A stretch of 43,907 nt of DNA from DASSHC01 sp035693105 (GCA_035693105.1 DASSHC010000143.1:1-43907); one strand, 5' to 3'. Positions 7,124 through 15,886 are shown, counted from the first letter of the stretch. Notes: generated by a model from the sequence alone, not told the origin. A program made the numbers and translations.

Positions 7124-8047
7124 ATGATCGAGGTGCGGCAACTGAGCAAGCGCTACGGCGGCACGCTGGCGGTGGACGACCTGTCGTTCCGCGTGCGGCC
7201 CGGCGTGGTGACCGGCTTTCTCGGGCCGAACGGCGCCGGCAAGTCGACCACCATGCGCATGATCCTGGGGCTCGACCGCCCCAGCGCGGGCGTCGCGCTG
7301 GTCAACGGGCGGCCCTTCACCAGCGCGCGCGCGCCGCTGCACCAGGTCGGCGCGCTGCTCGACGCCAAGGACGTACATGGCGGGCGCAGCGCCTATCACC
7401 ACCTGCTCAGCCTGGCGCAGAGCAACGGCATCCCCAAGCAGCGGGTCACCGAGGTGCTGGCGCTGGCGGGGATAGAGAGCGTGGCCACGCGGCGCATCGG
7501 CGGCTTCTCGCTCGGCATGCTGCAGCGGCTGGGTATCGCGGCCGCCATGCTGGGCGACCCCGAGGTGCTGATCTTCGACGAGCCGGTCAACGGGCTCGAC
7601 CCGGAGGGCATCCTCTGGATCCGCAACTTCATGAAGACGCTGGCCGCCGAGGGGCGCACCGTGCTGGTCTCCAGCCACCTGATGAGCGAGATGGCGCTGA
7701 CCGCCGACCACCTGGTCGTGATCGGGCGCGGGCGGCTGCTGGCGGATATCGGCACGCAGGAGTTCATCGCCCAGAGCGCCCAGAGCCGGGCGCGGGTGCG
7801 CACGCCGCAGGTGGCGGAGCTGACCGGCCTGCTGGCCGCGCGGGGCATCCAGACGGCCACGCGCGACGGCGCGCTGGAGATCCAGGGGCTGCCGCTGGAG
7901 CAGATCGGCACGCTGGCGGCGGAGCACCAGATCACGCTCTACGAGCTGTCCGAGGTACGCGCCTCGCTGGAGGCCGCCTTTATGGAGATGACGCGCGACA
8001 GCGTCGAATACCAGGCCGTGGAACCGGTCGCGGCCCAAGCGGCGTAA
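7124..8047 (+). CDS. ABC transporter ATP-binding protein (DrrA/BcrA type)
   Basis: 307 aa, the usual size of a drug-resistance-type ABC ATPase. Walker A is GPNGAGKST (about residue 40), the signature is the relaxed FSLGM, Walker B is VLIFDEPVNGLDPEG and the switch His lies in VSSHLM. A C-terminal extension after residue 220 is typical of the family. The ATG at 7124 is preferred, with GGAGAGG 9 bases upstream; ATG 7115 and TTG 7070 in the same frame have poorer ribosome sites. It pairs with the permease that follows. Block B lies directly upstream and may control the pair. The exported compound is unknown. Confidence 0.94.
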   Translation: MIEVRQLSKRYGGTLAVDDLSFRVRPGVVTGFLGPNGAGKSTTMRMILGLDRPSAGVALVNGRPFTSARAPLHQVGALLDAKDVHGGRSAYHHLLSLAQSNGIPKQRVTEVLALAGIESVATRRIGGFSLGMLQRLGIAAAMLGDPEVLIFDEPVNGLDPEGILWIRNFMKTLAAEGRTVLVSSHLMSEMALTADHLVVIGRGRLLADIGTQEFIAQSAQSRARVRTPQVAELTGLLAARGIQTATRDGALEIQGLPLEQIGTLAAEHQITLYELSEVRASLEAAFMEMTRDSVEYQAVEPVAAQAA

Positions 8048-8094
8048 GCCGCGAGCCGATTGAGACGGACGACAGAGAAAGGATCGTGTGCGAG

Positions 8095-8925
8095 ATGGCG
8101 ACGGAGACGATGCAGATCACGCGCCCGGAGGCACGGGAGCGCGCGACGACCGGGACGGTGAGCTTCTTCAGCGTGATTCGCTCGGAGTGGACCAAGCTCT
8201 GGTCCCTGCGCTCGACCAAGTGGACCCTGGCTACCATGCTCGTGGTGTCGGTGGGGTTCTCGGCGCTGCGGTGCGCCATCATGACCTCGGCCGGCGGCGA
8301 GATGCTGGAGCTGGTCCGGCGCGACCCGACCTCATTCAGTCTGGATGGGATCTCGCTCGGCCTGCTGGCCGCCATGGTGCTCGGCGTGATGAGCATCACC
8401 ACCGAGTTCACCACGCGCAGCATTCGCGGCAGCCTGATCGCGGTGCCGCGCCGCCTGACGCTCCTGGCCGCCAAAGCGATCGTCCTGGCGCCGGTCGTCT
8501 GGGTGGCCGGCACGCTGACCGCGTTCGCCTCGTTCTTCGTGGGGCAGGCGATTCTCTCGGGAGCCGGCATCAGTGTCGGGCTGGGTGAGCCGGATGTGCT
8601 GCGCGCGGTCCTCGGCGGCGGGCTCTTCCTGCTGGCGAGCGCGATGTTCGGCCTGGCGGTGGGCACGCTGCTGCGCGGCACCGCGTCCGGGATCGCCATC
8701 GGCGTGGCCGGGCTGGTGGTCGTGCCGCAGTTGACCGCCACGCTGCGCGGCGAGTGGGGCGAGCGCCTCCACTACTACTTCACCAGCAACGCCGGGCGGC
8801 AGGTCTTGCTCGTCGATCAGCTGGACAGCCCGCTCGGCCCCTGGACCGGCTATCTGGTCTTCACCCTCTGGTGGGTGGTGATCCTGGCCGTCGCCGCGGT
8901 GCTGATGCGGCGGCGGGACGCCTGA
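8095..8925 (+). CDS. ABC-2-type transporter permease
   Basis: 276 aa. After a cytoplasmic N-terminus (VIRSEWTKLWSLRSTKWTL, typical of this permease group) come about six hydrophobic segments: near LATMLVVSVGFSAL, SLGLLAAMVLGVMSI, AIVLAPVVWVAGTLTAFASF, GGGLFLLASAMFGLAVGTLL, GIAIGVAGLVVVPQL and TLWWVVILAVAAVLM. It begins 47 bases after the ATPase gene and is its membrane partner. GAAAGGA lies 12 bases before the ATG; GTG 8086 is a possible alternative. The open frame continues far upstream across the ATPase gene in another frame, but that part is a high-GC shadow. Substrate unknown. Confidence 0.93.
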   Translation: MATETMQITRPEARERATTGTVSFFSVIRSEWTKLWSLRSTKWTLATMLVVSVGFSALRCAIMTSAGGEMLELVRRDPTSFSLDGISLGLLAAMVLGVMSITTEFTTRSIRGSLIAVPRRLTLLAAKAIVLAPVVWVAGTLTAFASFFVGQAILSGAGISVGLGEPDVLRAVLGGGLFLLASAMFGLAVGTLLRGTASGIAIGVAGLVVVPQLTATLRGEWGERLHYYFTSNAGRQVLLVDQLDSPLGPWTGYLVFTLWWVVILAVAAVLMRRRDA

Positions 8926-8950
8926 CGACCCTCACGCCCGGCTGCGGCCG

Positions 8951-9031
8951 AGGGCAGGCACGGGGGCCTGCCCCTACAAGAAAAAGGCACGGCGTTCTCC
9001 CGGTAGGGGCGGCCCCCCGTGGCCGCCCTCC
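8951..9031. repeat. Inverted doublet of the GTAGGGGC-type hairpin repeat
   Basis: Two units in opposite orientation, 8951-8978 and 9003-9029, are separated by about 24 bases. Each unit is itself a hairpin (GGGCAGG with CCTGCCC on the left, GGGCGGCC with GGCCGCCC on the right) next to a CCCCTAC/GTAGGGG edge. Same family as 25072-25202 and 27852-27979, but with a shorter interior. It follows the ABC permease gene and could act as a terminator or mRNA-end structure. Confidence 0.75.
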
Positions 9032-9075
9032 CTCACGCAGGACGATGCCGAGGTTACGGAAGGAGACGTGAACAC

Positions 9076-9774
9076 ATGGCGCTCTCGACGTGGTGGCAGG
9101 GTGATCCGCTGCCGGAGCTGGCGCCGCTGCCGGGGTTGACGGTGGCGGCCTGCGCGGACGTGGCGCGGCTGGCGGCGATCAACGGGATCGCGGCCGGCGA
9201 GGCGGAGGCGCGGCTCGCGGCCGGGCACCGGGCCTATCTGGCCGCGCTCGACGGCGAGCCGGTGGCCTACGGCTGGGTGGCGACGGTCGGCGCCGACGTC
9301 GGCGAGCTGGGGTTGCGCTTCTCGCTGCCGGATGAAGATCGCTACCTCTGGGACTTCGCCACCCAGCCCGCCTATCGTGGTCGTGGCATCTATCCACGCC
9401 TGCTGCAGGGCATCCTGGCGGCAGAGGGTGAGGGGGCGAGCGCCCGGCGCTTTTGGGTCATCCACGCGCCGGAGAACCTGGCCTCTGGCGCGGGCATCCG
9501 CAAGGCCGGGTTCCAGGCGGTCAGCGAGCTGTCATTCCACCGCGAGCAGGGGGTCGGCAGCCAGGCGCTGGCCGGGGACGAGCACGACCGCGCGACGGTC
9601 GGCGCGCGGGTACTGGGCGTCGCGCTGGTCGAGGCGGTGCGGGCGGGCCGCCTGCTTAGTCCCTGCTGGCGCTGCGTGCTGGCCGCCCGCTCCGGCGAGG
9701 CCGAGCACGTCCCCTGTTGGGAGCGGGCCGGCGAGGCGCACCAGTGCGCCTGCATCCTGGCGCCCGCCGCCTGA
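9076..9774 (+). CDS. GNAT-family N-acetyltransferase with Cys-rich C-terminal tail
   Basis: 232 aa. The acetyl-CoA-binding motif A is seen as DFATQPAYRGRGIYPRLLQG (about residues 95-115), preceded by the beta strand of motif D/A and followed by FWVIHAPENLAS and GFQAVSEL. These support a GNAT fold of about 160 residues. The last 60 residues are unusual, holding CWRC, HVPCW and HQCAC, five Cys and two His that could bind a metal. GGAAGGAGA precedes the ATG at 9076. The acceptor substrate is unknown. It is flanked by the hairpin doublet upstream and a strong hairpin downstream, so it is probably a single-gene unit. Confidence 0.85.
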   Translation: MALSTWWQGDPLPELAPLPGLTVAACADVARLAAINGIAAGEAEARLAAGHRAYLAALDGEPVAYGWVATVGADVGELGLRFSLPDEDRYLWDFATQPAYRGRGIYPRLLQGILAAEGEGASARRFWVIHAPENLASGAGIRKAGFQAVSELSFHREQGVGSQALAGDEHDRATVGARVLGVALVEAVRAGRLLSPCWRCVLAARSGEAEHVPCWERAGEAHQCACILAPAA

Positions 9775-9835
9775 CCCGAGCGCGGCAGGTGCCTGGGTCT
9801 ACCCCTTGCGTACCCGCGCGGCGGGTGAACAGCGA

Positions 9836-9866
9836 GGCCCCGCGCAGGTAGCGCTTGCGCGGGGCC
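9836..9866 (+). terminator. Strong hairpin between the acetyltransferase and YihY/BrkB genes
   Basis: GGCCCCGCGCA (9836-9846) pairs perfectly with TGCGCGGGGCC (9856-9866) over 9 bases, 62 bases past the acetyltransferase stop and 20 before the BrkB start. There is no T-run. It may end the upstream transcript or shape the leader of the downstream gene. Confidence 0.5.
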
Positions 9867-9885
9867 GCCGGCACGGGAGGCGACG

Positions 9886-10944
9886 ATGAGCGGTGCGGCC
9901 AGAGAGCGCGGGCGCCAGGGATCCGGCACCTGGGCGGCGCGCGGGCGGTTGGGGCTCCAGATCGGGCTCCAATCGCTCAAGGATCTGCTGGTCGACAACG
10001 GTCCGCAGTGGGCGGCCGCCATCGCCTACTACAGTCTCCTCTCGGTCTTCCCCCTGCTCTTGCTGGCCGCCGCGATCGCCGCCTTCTTCGTCGATCCCCA
10101 ATGGGCCGTCGAGCGCGCCACCCACCTGCTGGGCGACTACCTGCCGCAGGGCCATGAAACGGTGCGGCAGGTGGTCACCAGCGCGCTCGCGCACCGGGGC
10201 CAGATCGGGTTCTTCGCCGCGCTCGGCCTCCTCTGGTCGGGGACGCGCGTCTTCGCGGCTCTGACCAAGGCGTTGAACGTCGCCAACGGGCGCAGCGAGC
10301 AGTACGGCTTCCTGGCGCGGCTGGTGGTGGAGGCGGCCATGCTGCTGACGATCGGCGTCGTCTTCGTCCTGGCCCTCACCTCCAGCTACCTCTTCTCCCT
10401 GCTCTGGCCGCTGCTGCAGCACGCACCGGGCAGCCCGGGGCTGGTGATCACGCTGGTCTCCTGGCTCATGCGCGCGCTGCTGCTGGTGGGCGCCTATTTC
10501 CTGATCTACCAGTTCGTGCCGCAGGGGAAGCAGCAGCCGCGCGCCTCGCTGATCGGCGCACTGGTGGCCGCCGCGCTCTTTCTGGTCGCCGATCCGATCT
10601 TCCGCCACTACGTCGGCGACAGCGGCCGCTACAACCTGGTCTACGGCTCGCTGGCGATCATCATCATCGCCTTGCTCTGGGTCTGGATCGCGGCGCTGAT
10701 CACCCTCTTCGGCGGCGAGGTGGCGGCCCATACCCGAGCCATCGCCATCGAGCGCCGCTCCCCGGCCGAGGTCGGCCGCCAGCACGTGGAGCGAGCCCAG
10801 CCGCCGCGCCCCGGTGGGGCCACGACCGTGTCCGGCGCGGCCCGCCAGGGCGCCGCCCAGGCCGGCAACCTGCTCGACCGCCTGGGCGACCACATCCAGC
10901 GTGTCGTCGATCGCGCGAGCGGTGACCAGCGCGGGCGTATTTGA
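9886..10944 (+). CDS. YihY/virulence factor BrkB family membrane protein
   Basis: 352 aa. It has the family signature at the N-terminus (LLVDNGPQWAAAIAYYSLLS, then FPLLLLAAAIAAFFVDP) and about six membrane segments up to residue 290, including LLIYQFVP-type and LVYGSLAIIIIALLWVWIAALITLFGGE regions that are hallmarks of the family. A hydrophilic tail of about 60 residues follows, rich in Ala, Arg and Gln. The family is often called inner-membrane YihY or, misleadingly, ribonuclease BN; its molecular role is not settled. Start ATG 9886 follows GGGAGGCG. Its stop lies 6 bases before the 270-bp inverted-repeat element. Confidence 0.93.
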   Translation: MSGAARERGRQGSGTWAARGRLGLQIGLQSLKDLLVDNGPQWAAAIAYYSLLSVFPLLLLAAAIAAFFVDPQWAVERATHLLGDYLPQGHETVRQVVTSALAHRGQIGFFAALGLLWSGTRVFAALTKALNVANGRSEQYGFLARLVVEAAMLLTIGVVFVLALTSSYLFSLLWPLLQHAPGSPGLVITLVSWLMRALLLVGAYFLIYQFVPQGKQQPRASLIGALVAAALFLVADPIFRHYVGDSGRYNLVYGSLAIIIIALLWVWIAALITLFGGEVAAHTRAIAIERRSPAEVGRQHVERAQPPRPGGATTVSGAARQGAAQAGNLLDRLGDHIQRVVDRASGDQRGRI

Positions 10945-10950
10945 TGGGAC

Positions 10951-11220
10951 TTGAGTCCTCAATCCGGGAGTTGGGAGGCGCTCGGCGCCCGGGAATCGAA
11001 TTCCCGCGCTGAGTCCGCGAAGTCCACTAAAGGGACTGAGATTGGACTCGGCGATCGAGGAACGTGCAAGGCAAACCCGTTGACGTGTGACGAATGTTGG
11101 CGGGAAAGCAGAGACATCGAGACAATCCGGCTCAGCCCCTTCAGTGGGCTTCGTGGACTCAGCGCGGTCACTTTAGTGGCGCGCGGCGAGCGGCATCCAA
11201 CTCCCGGGTTGAGGACTCAA
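10951..11220. repeat. 270-bp MITE-like element with 90-bp structured terminal inverted repeats
   Basis: The left arm (10951-11040) and the reverse complement of the right arm (11131-11220) align without gaps over 90 positions, with 72 matches by hand count. Ends are TTGAGTCCTCAA and its complement. The arms contain hairpins whose bases differ between arms yet still pair: AGTCC/GGACT becomes AGCCC/GGGCT, and a GGGAAT/ATTCCC stem is replaced by CACT/AGTG at the same place. The roughly 90-bp centre has no ORF. It fills the whole gap between two convergent genes. No target-site duplication was clear. It may be a non-autonomous mobile element or a two-way terminator. Confidence 0.75.
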
Positions 11221-11241
11221 CCTCGATCACATCCGCTCGCC

Positions 11242-11598
11242 CTACGTCGCCGCGTGGCGGCTGACCATGGCGAGGAGGGTGGGGATGGCGAAGGGTTTCT
11301 CGACGTAGCCTTCGGCGCCGATCTGCTCGGCCTTCTGCTGGGCGTGGTTGTCGGCGGTGAGGACGATGGTGGGGATCTGGATGCCGCGCCGGCTGACCTC
11401 CGCGGCGAAGGCAATGCCATCCATGCGGGGCATCATCATGTCGAGCAGGATGATGTGCGGGCGCCGCCGGCCCAGGATGTCGATCGCCTCCAGCCCATCG
11501 GCGGCGGTCATCACCTCGTAGCCGTCGAGCCTCAGGATCTCGCCGATGACCTCGCGCAGGCTCGGGTCATCCTCGACCAGCAGCACCGTCTTGGACAA
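11242..11598 (-). CDS. Single-domain CheY-like response regulator
   Basis: 118 aa, receiver only. Acidic pair in LLVEDDPS, phospho-acceptor Asp in IILLDMMMPRMDG, Thr in VLTAD and Lys in VEKPF are all present, so it should be phosphorylated normally. With no output domain it acts by protein contact, for instance on a kinase or a diguanylate cyclase. The start is a TTG (complement of 11596-11598) with GGAAGAGGGG 7 bases upstream. The upstream gap contains an AT-rich TATATATT on the minus strand that could be a -10 element. The PAS-GGDEF-EAL protein gene is two genes upstream on the same strand, a possible partner. Confidence 0.92.
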   Translation of the reverse strand: MSKTVLLVEDDPSLREVIGEILRLDGYEVMTAADGLEAIDILGRRRPHIILLDMMMPRMDGIAFAAEVSRRGIQIPTIVLTADNHAQQKAEQIGAEGYVEKPFAIPTLLAMVSRHAAT

Positions 11599-11684
11599 AA
11601 TTTGGCCCCTCTTCCGCTCTCGCCCGCCGGACGGGCACCCTGACTATCGCAATATATAGCCCAAAGAGAACCATCGAACGGCGG

Positions 11685-12290
11685 CTAATCAGGGCGCCAG
11701 TCATACTCCATGCGCCGGGCGGTCCAGCTCGCGGCCTCGCTGCCGTGGAGCCGGGCGACGATGTGCAGCGCCATGTCGATCCCGGCGGAGACCCCGGCCG
11801 AGGTGATGACGCGCCCCTCGTCGACCACCCGTGTCTCGGCCAGCATCGTCACCGCCGGGTACTGCCGGCGCATCCAGTCGACGCTGGCCCAGTGCGTGGT
11901 GGCGCGATGCCCGGCCAGGATGCCGGCCTCGGCCAGCAGGAAGGCGCCGGTGCAGACGCTGGTGGTCAGCGCGGTCTGGTGATCCTGGCTGGCGATCCAG
12001 TCGAGCAGGCGGCGGTTGAGCCGCTCGCGTCGCGTGCCCTGCCCCCCGGGCACCAGCAGGATGTCGAGCGGCGGGTGATCGTGGATGGTGTGGTGCGGTT
12101 GCACCAGCAGGCCGCCGCGGCAGGTGACGGTGCGCGCCTCCTCGGCGATGGTCAGCGCGCGGAAGAGCGGCGGCGACTCCGCGTCGGCCTCCGCTGTGCG
12201 GGCGATCGAGAAGACCTCGAACGGGCCGCAGAAATCGAGCACCTCCACCTCGTCGAAGATCAGGATCCCCACCGTACGCGCTGTCGTCAC
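11685..12290 (-). CDS. DJ-1/PfpI family protein (third paralogue in the window)
   Basis: 201 aa. Motifs match the family: VGILIFDEVEVLDFCGPFEV, ILLVPGGQG, nucleophile Cys113 in TTSVCTGAFLLAEAG, ATTHWASVDW and AGVSAGIDMALH. It is closer to the AraC-regulator-type DJ-1 domain (FCGPFEVF) than to the tandem pair at 4122-5536. There is no DNA-binding domain, so it is an enzyme or chaperone rather than a regulator. GTG start (complement of 12288-12290) with AGGAAG upstream. The gene is 86 bases upstream of the CheY-like gene. Isonitrile hydratase and cyclohexyl-isocyanide hydratase are frequent names for such proteins; the activity is unproven. Confidence 0.92.
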   Translation of the reverse strand: MTTARTVGILIFDEVEVLDFCGPFEVFSIARTAEADAESPPLFRALTIAEEARTVTCRGGLLVQPHHTIHDHPPLDILLVPGGQGTRRERLNRRLLDWIASQDHQTALTTSVCTGAFLLAEAGILAGHRATTHWASVDWMRRQYPAVTMLAETRVVDEGRVITSAGVSAGIDMALHIVARLHGSEAASWTARRMEYDWRPD

Positions 12291-12383
12291 GCTCTGCTTC
12301 CTTCCCCGACTCCGGCGACCGCGCCTGATGATACGCCGAAAGCGCCATGCGTGGCGCGTTCCGCCGCGCGATCTCCGACGATG

Positions 12384-14540
12384 TCAGGGCGCCTGGCGGC
12401 CGAGTGGGAAGTCGCCGGCGGCGATCAGCGCCTCCAGGTGGTCCGGCTCCAGCGCGGGTGCGAAGAGAAAGCCCTGGCCCTCGGGGCAGCCCAGCTCGCG
12501 CAGGCAGGCGAGCTGGGCCGGTGTCTCGATCCCCTCGGCCACTACCGCCAGTCCCAGGCTGCGTGCCAGCGCCAGCGTGCCGCGCACCAGCGCGCCCTCC
12601 CGCTCGGCGTCGACCAGCCGCACCAGCGTGTGGTCGATCTTCAGGCCGTCGACCGCGGCGCCGAGCACCACCGTCAGCGAGGAGTAGCCGGTGCCGAAGT
12701 CGTCCAGGTAGAGCGGGACACCGAGGTGCTTCAGGTGGCGCAGCGCCGCCCGCGCGGCCTCGGAGCCGGCCAGTACGCCGCTCTCGGTCAGCTCCAGGCG
12801 CAGCGCGGCGGGGTCGAGCCCCTCCACGGCCAGGACGCGCTCGACCGACTCGGCCAGATCGAACTGAGTGAGCTGCTTCGACGAGAGGTTGAGGCTGATG
12901 GCGGGAACCTGGGCGCCGTAGTGGGCGCGCCAGAGGGCGGCCTGGTGGCAGGCGGTGCGCAGCACGAACTGGTCGATCACGGGCATCAGCCCGCTCTCCT
13001 CGGCGGCCAGGATGAACTCGCCGGGTGGCAGCAGGCCGCGCTCGGGGTGTCGCCAGCGCAGCAGCGCCTCGCAGGCGACGATGCCGGGGTGCGCACCGGC
13101 CAGCGACAGGATCGGCTGGTAGTGCAGGACCAGCTCCTGGCGCTCGATCGCCGCCACCAGCTCGGCGGCCTCGCGCGGCGGAGCCGGCGCCTGGCTCATG
13201 CTGTGGTCGTAGAGCTCGCAGCAGCCGCGGCCGCGCGCCTTGGCCTGATACATCGCGGTGTCGGCGTCGTGGAGCAGGCGCTCGGCGCGCCGGGAGTCGT
13301 CCTCGTTGAGTGAGATGCCGATGCTGGCCGAGATCGGCACCTCCGCCCCCTCGATCGTGAGCGCGCCGCGCAGCGCCGCCTGAATTCGCGTGGCCACCGT
13401 CACCGCGTCGTCGCGGCTGCGAATGTCGTCGAGCAGAACCACGAACTCATCGCCGCCGAGCCGCGCCACGGTGTCGCCGGGGCGGAGGCAGCCCGCCACC
13501 CGCTCGGCCACGGCGATCAAGACCTGATCGCCGACCAGGTGTCCCAGCCGGTCGTTGATGACCTTGAAGCGGTCGAGGTCGATGAAGAGCACAGCGAAGA
13601 GGTAGTGGTCCTGCCGAGCGCTGCGCGCCAGCGCGTGTTCGAGGCGGTCGAGCAGCAGCGCCCGGTTCGGCAGCCCGGTCAAGGGGTCGTGGAGGGCGTC
13701 GTAGATGAAGCGCGTCTCCAGCACTTTCTGCTCGGTGATGTCCTCCAAGGTCGCGATGATCTCGGCTAGGTCGTGGCCTTCCCCCACGTTGGCCATCGTC
13801 AAGCGGCCCCAGATGATCCGCCCGTCTTTGTGCCGGTAGCGCTTCTCGATACGGTACTGGCGGCGCTTGCCGGCGGCCAGCTCGGCGAACAACTCCTGGT
13901 CGATGGTCAGGTCGTCGGGGTGGACGCGATCGCGCAGGCTGTGGGCGCGCAGCTCTTCTTCGCTGTAGCCCAGCATCGCCTGCAGCGCCGGGTTGGCGGC
14001 CACGATGCCGCGCTCGCGCCTGAGCAGCGCGATGCCGATGGCGGCGCCCTCGTAGATGGCCCGGAACCGCTCCTCGCCGCGGCGCAGCGCCTCCTCGGCA
14101 TCTTTGCGCTCGGTGATGTCGTAGGAGTTGATGACGATGCCGCACACCACGGGATCGTCCACCAGGTTGCGCCCGACCGCGGCGAAGGTGCGGTAGCTGC
14201 CGTCGTGGTGGCGCAGGCGGTACTCGGCCCGCGCCAGTCCATCCGGATGCAGCAGCAGCTTCTCGAGCGTCGCGGCGATGAGCGAGCGGTCGTCCGGGTG
14301 CAGCAGATCGAGCGCGCTGACGCCCACCAGCTTCGCCGGCGGATAGCCAAGCGCCCGCTGGTGCGACGGGCTGGCGTAGCGAATGGCGCCGTCGCGATCG
14401 AGGATGGCGATCAGGTCGCTGCCGCGCTCGATCAGGACACGAAACTGCTGTTCGCTGGGCTGGATCGCGACGGTCGGCTCCTCCTCCGCCAGCGCGAGCC
14501 GCGCGGCCGCGGCTGCCGCGTCTGCATCATCGGCCATCAT
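12384..14540 (-). CDS. PAS-PAS-GGDEF-EAL cyclic-di-GMP signalling protein
   Basis: 718 aa. Two PAS/PAC modules (about 20-150, ending YDITERKDAEEAL, and 150-285, ending LEDITEQK) are followed by a GGDEF domain (about 295-460) with intact LGGDEFVVLLDD and an EAL domain (about 475-710). EAL catalytic motifs are all present: CEALLRW, LNLSSKQL, ELTES, YLDDFGTGYSSL, LKIDHTL and VAEGIETP. The protein could therefore make and degrade cyclic di-GMP, with PAS input deciding the balance. No membrane segment, so cytoplasmic. ATG 14540 is chosen, with GAGAG upstream; TTG 14552 is the far end of the open frame. Confidence 0.94.
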   Translation of the reverse strand: MMADDADAAAAAARLALAEEEPTVAIQPSEQQFRVLIERGSDLIAILDRDGAIRYASPSHQRALGYPPAKLVGVSALDLLHPDDRSLIAATLEKLLLHPDGLARAEYRLRHHDGSYRTFAAVGRNLVDDPVVCGIVINSYDITERKDAEEALRRGEERFRAIYEGAAIGIALLRRERGIVAANPALQAMLGYSEEELRAHSLRDRVHPDDLTIDQELFAELAAGKRRQYRIEKRYRHKDGRIIWGRLTMANVGEGHDLAEIIATLEDITEQKVLETRFIYDALHDPLTGLPNRALLLDRLEHALARSARQDHYLFAVLFIDLDRFKVINDRLGHLVGDQVLIAVAERVAGCLRPGDTVARLGGDEFVVLLDDIRSRDDAVTVATRIQAALRGALTIEGAEVPISASIGISLNEDDSRRAERLLHDADTAMYQAKARGRGCCELYDHSMSQAPAPPREAAELVAAIERQELVLHYQPILSLAGAHPGIVACEALLRWRHPERGLLPPGEFILAAEESGLMPVIDQFVLRTACHQAALWRAHYGAQVPAISLNLSSKQLTQFDLAESVERVLAVEGLDPAALRLELTESGVLAGSEAARAALRHLKHLGVPLYLDDFGTGYSSLTVVLGAAVDGLKIDHTLVRLVDAEREGALVRGTLALARSLGLAVVAEGIETPAQLACLRELGCPEGQGFLFAPALEPDHLEALIAAGDFPLGRQAP

Positions 14541-14710
14541 GCCCACTCTCAACGAGCCGCTCTGCCCGAGCGGCGATCGGCCTCAGGGTGTCTGGGCGGT
14601 GCGGCGCGTGCGCCGCGGCCCGGCCGTGTGTTGCGTTAGATGTAGCCGATGGTGGATCGCCAGCGCAAAGAACGGGATGGGCGAGAAGTCCTGCTTTCGC
14701 GGAACGGGAG

Positions 14711-15886
14711 TCAGCGTTTGGCGCGGGCCGGGAGCCCGGCCAGGCGCTCGGCCGCCGCTTCGATCGTCTCCGGCCGCTTGGCGAAGCAGAAGCGCGCCAG
14801 GAGCGGGGCGCCGGCGGGATCGAAGTAGAAAGCGGAGGGCGGGATCGCGGCGACCCCGACCTCGCTGGTGAGGTAGCGGCAGAAGGCGACGTCGTCGGGA
14901 AACCCGAGCCCGGCGATGTCGGCCAGCAGGAAGTAGGTGCCCTGGCAGGGGAGCGTCGGCAGACCGGCCTCGCGCAGCACGGCGCACAGGCGGTCGCGCC
15001 GGGCGGTGTACATGCCGCGCAGGTCGTCGTAGTAGCCCTGCTCGGCCGCAAGCTCCAGCGCGACCGCCATGGCCTCCTGGAACGGGGTGGGCGTGGCGAA
15101 GGTGATGAACTGGTGCGTGGCACGGATGGCGGCCCCCAACTCGGCCGGGGCGACGCAGTAGCCGACCTTCCAGCCGGTCATACTGAAGGTCTTGCCGGTG
15201 CTGTTGATCGCGACCGTGCGCTCCCACATGCCGGGTAGCAGGGCGATCGGGTGGAACGCGACGCCGTCGAAGATGATGCGGTCGTAGACCTCGTCGGTCA
15301 GCACCAGCAGGTCGTGCTCGATCGCGAGCCGAGCGATGACCTCCAGTTCGGCATGGCTGAAGACCTTGGCGGTCGGGTTGTGGGGCGTGTTGAGCAGGAG
15401 GACGCGGGTGCGCGGCGTGATGGCTCGCGCCAGCTCGTCGGGGTCGAAGCGCCAGTCGGGCGGCTGGAGACGCACGGCGCGCGGCACGCCCCCGGCGAAG
15501 ACGACCTGGGCGGGGTAGGCGTCGTAGAAGGGCTCGAAGAAGAGAACCTCGTCGCCGGGGTTGACGAAAGCCAGCATGGCGGCCTGCAGCGCCTCGGTGG
15601 CGCCGGTGGTCACGGTGACCTCGGCCTCGGGGTCGATCGTGCGGCCGTAGCTGGCGCCGAAGGTGGCGGCGATGGCCTGGCGCAGGCGCGGCGTGCCGTG
15701 GCTGGGCGCGTACTGGTTCTGGTTGTTGCGGATCGCCTCGACGGCGGCGTGCTTGACCAGGTCGGGGCCGGGGAAGTCGGGGAAGCCCTGGCCGAGGTTG
15801 ATCGCCTGGTGCTGCACGGCGAGCCGGCTCATCTCGGTGAAGACCGAGGTGCCGAACCCCTCAAGCCGGCGAGCGCTGTGCGTCAT
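14711..15886 (-). CDS. PLP-dependent class I/II aminotransferase, methionine/kynurenine aminotransferase-like
   Basis: 391 aa. Typical of fold-type I aminotransferases: INLGQGFPDF near the N-terminus, YAPSHGTPRLRQAIA, TTGATEALQAAML, NTPHNPTAKVF, LTDEVYDRIIFDG and the PLP-lysine region NSTGKTFSMTGWKVGY. These motifs match the YbdL/kynurenine aminotransferase group, whose members often prefer methionine, glutamine or aromatic amino acids. GGGAG precedes ATG 15886; the open frame extends further upstream only through a repeat. It is the gene after metE on the same strand, 153 bases away, so a link with methionine or its keto acid is reasonable but inferred. Confidence 0.93.
   Translation of the reverse strand: MTHSARRLEGFGTSVFTEMSRLAVQHQAINLGQGFPDFPGPDLVKHAAVEAIRNNQNQYAPSHGTPRLRQAIAATFGASYGRTIDPEAEVTVTTGATEALQAAMLAFVNPGDEVLFFEPFYDAYPAQVVFAGGVPRAVRLQPPDWRFDPDELARAITPRTRVLLLNTPHNPTAKVFSHAELEVIARLAIEHDLLVLTDEVYDRIIFDGVAFHPIALLPGMWERTVAINSTGKTFSMTGWKVGYCVAPAELGAAIRATHQFITFATPTPFQEAMAVALELAAEQGYYDDLRGMYTARRDRLCAVLREAGLPTLPCQGTYFLLADIAGLGFPDDVAFCRYLTSEVGVAAIPPSAFYFDPAGAPLLARFCFAKRPETIEAAAERLAGLPARAKR

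Noticed and set aside
9836..9866. Classical Rho-independent terminator
   Set aside because: The stem is strong, but as with the other hairpins in this window no T-run follows, so only a tentative terminator call is kept.
10951..11220. CRISPR or tRNA-like explanation for the structured element
   Set aside because: Only two arms in inverted orientation, no repeat-spacer periodicity and no cloverleaf with anticodon and CCA end.
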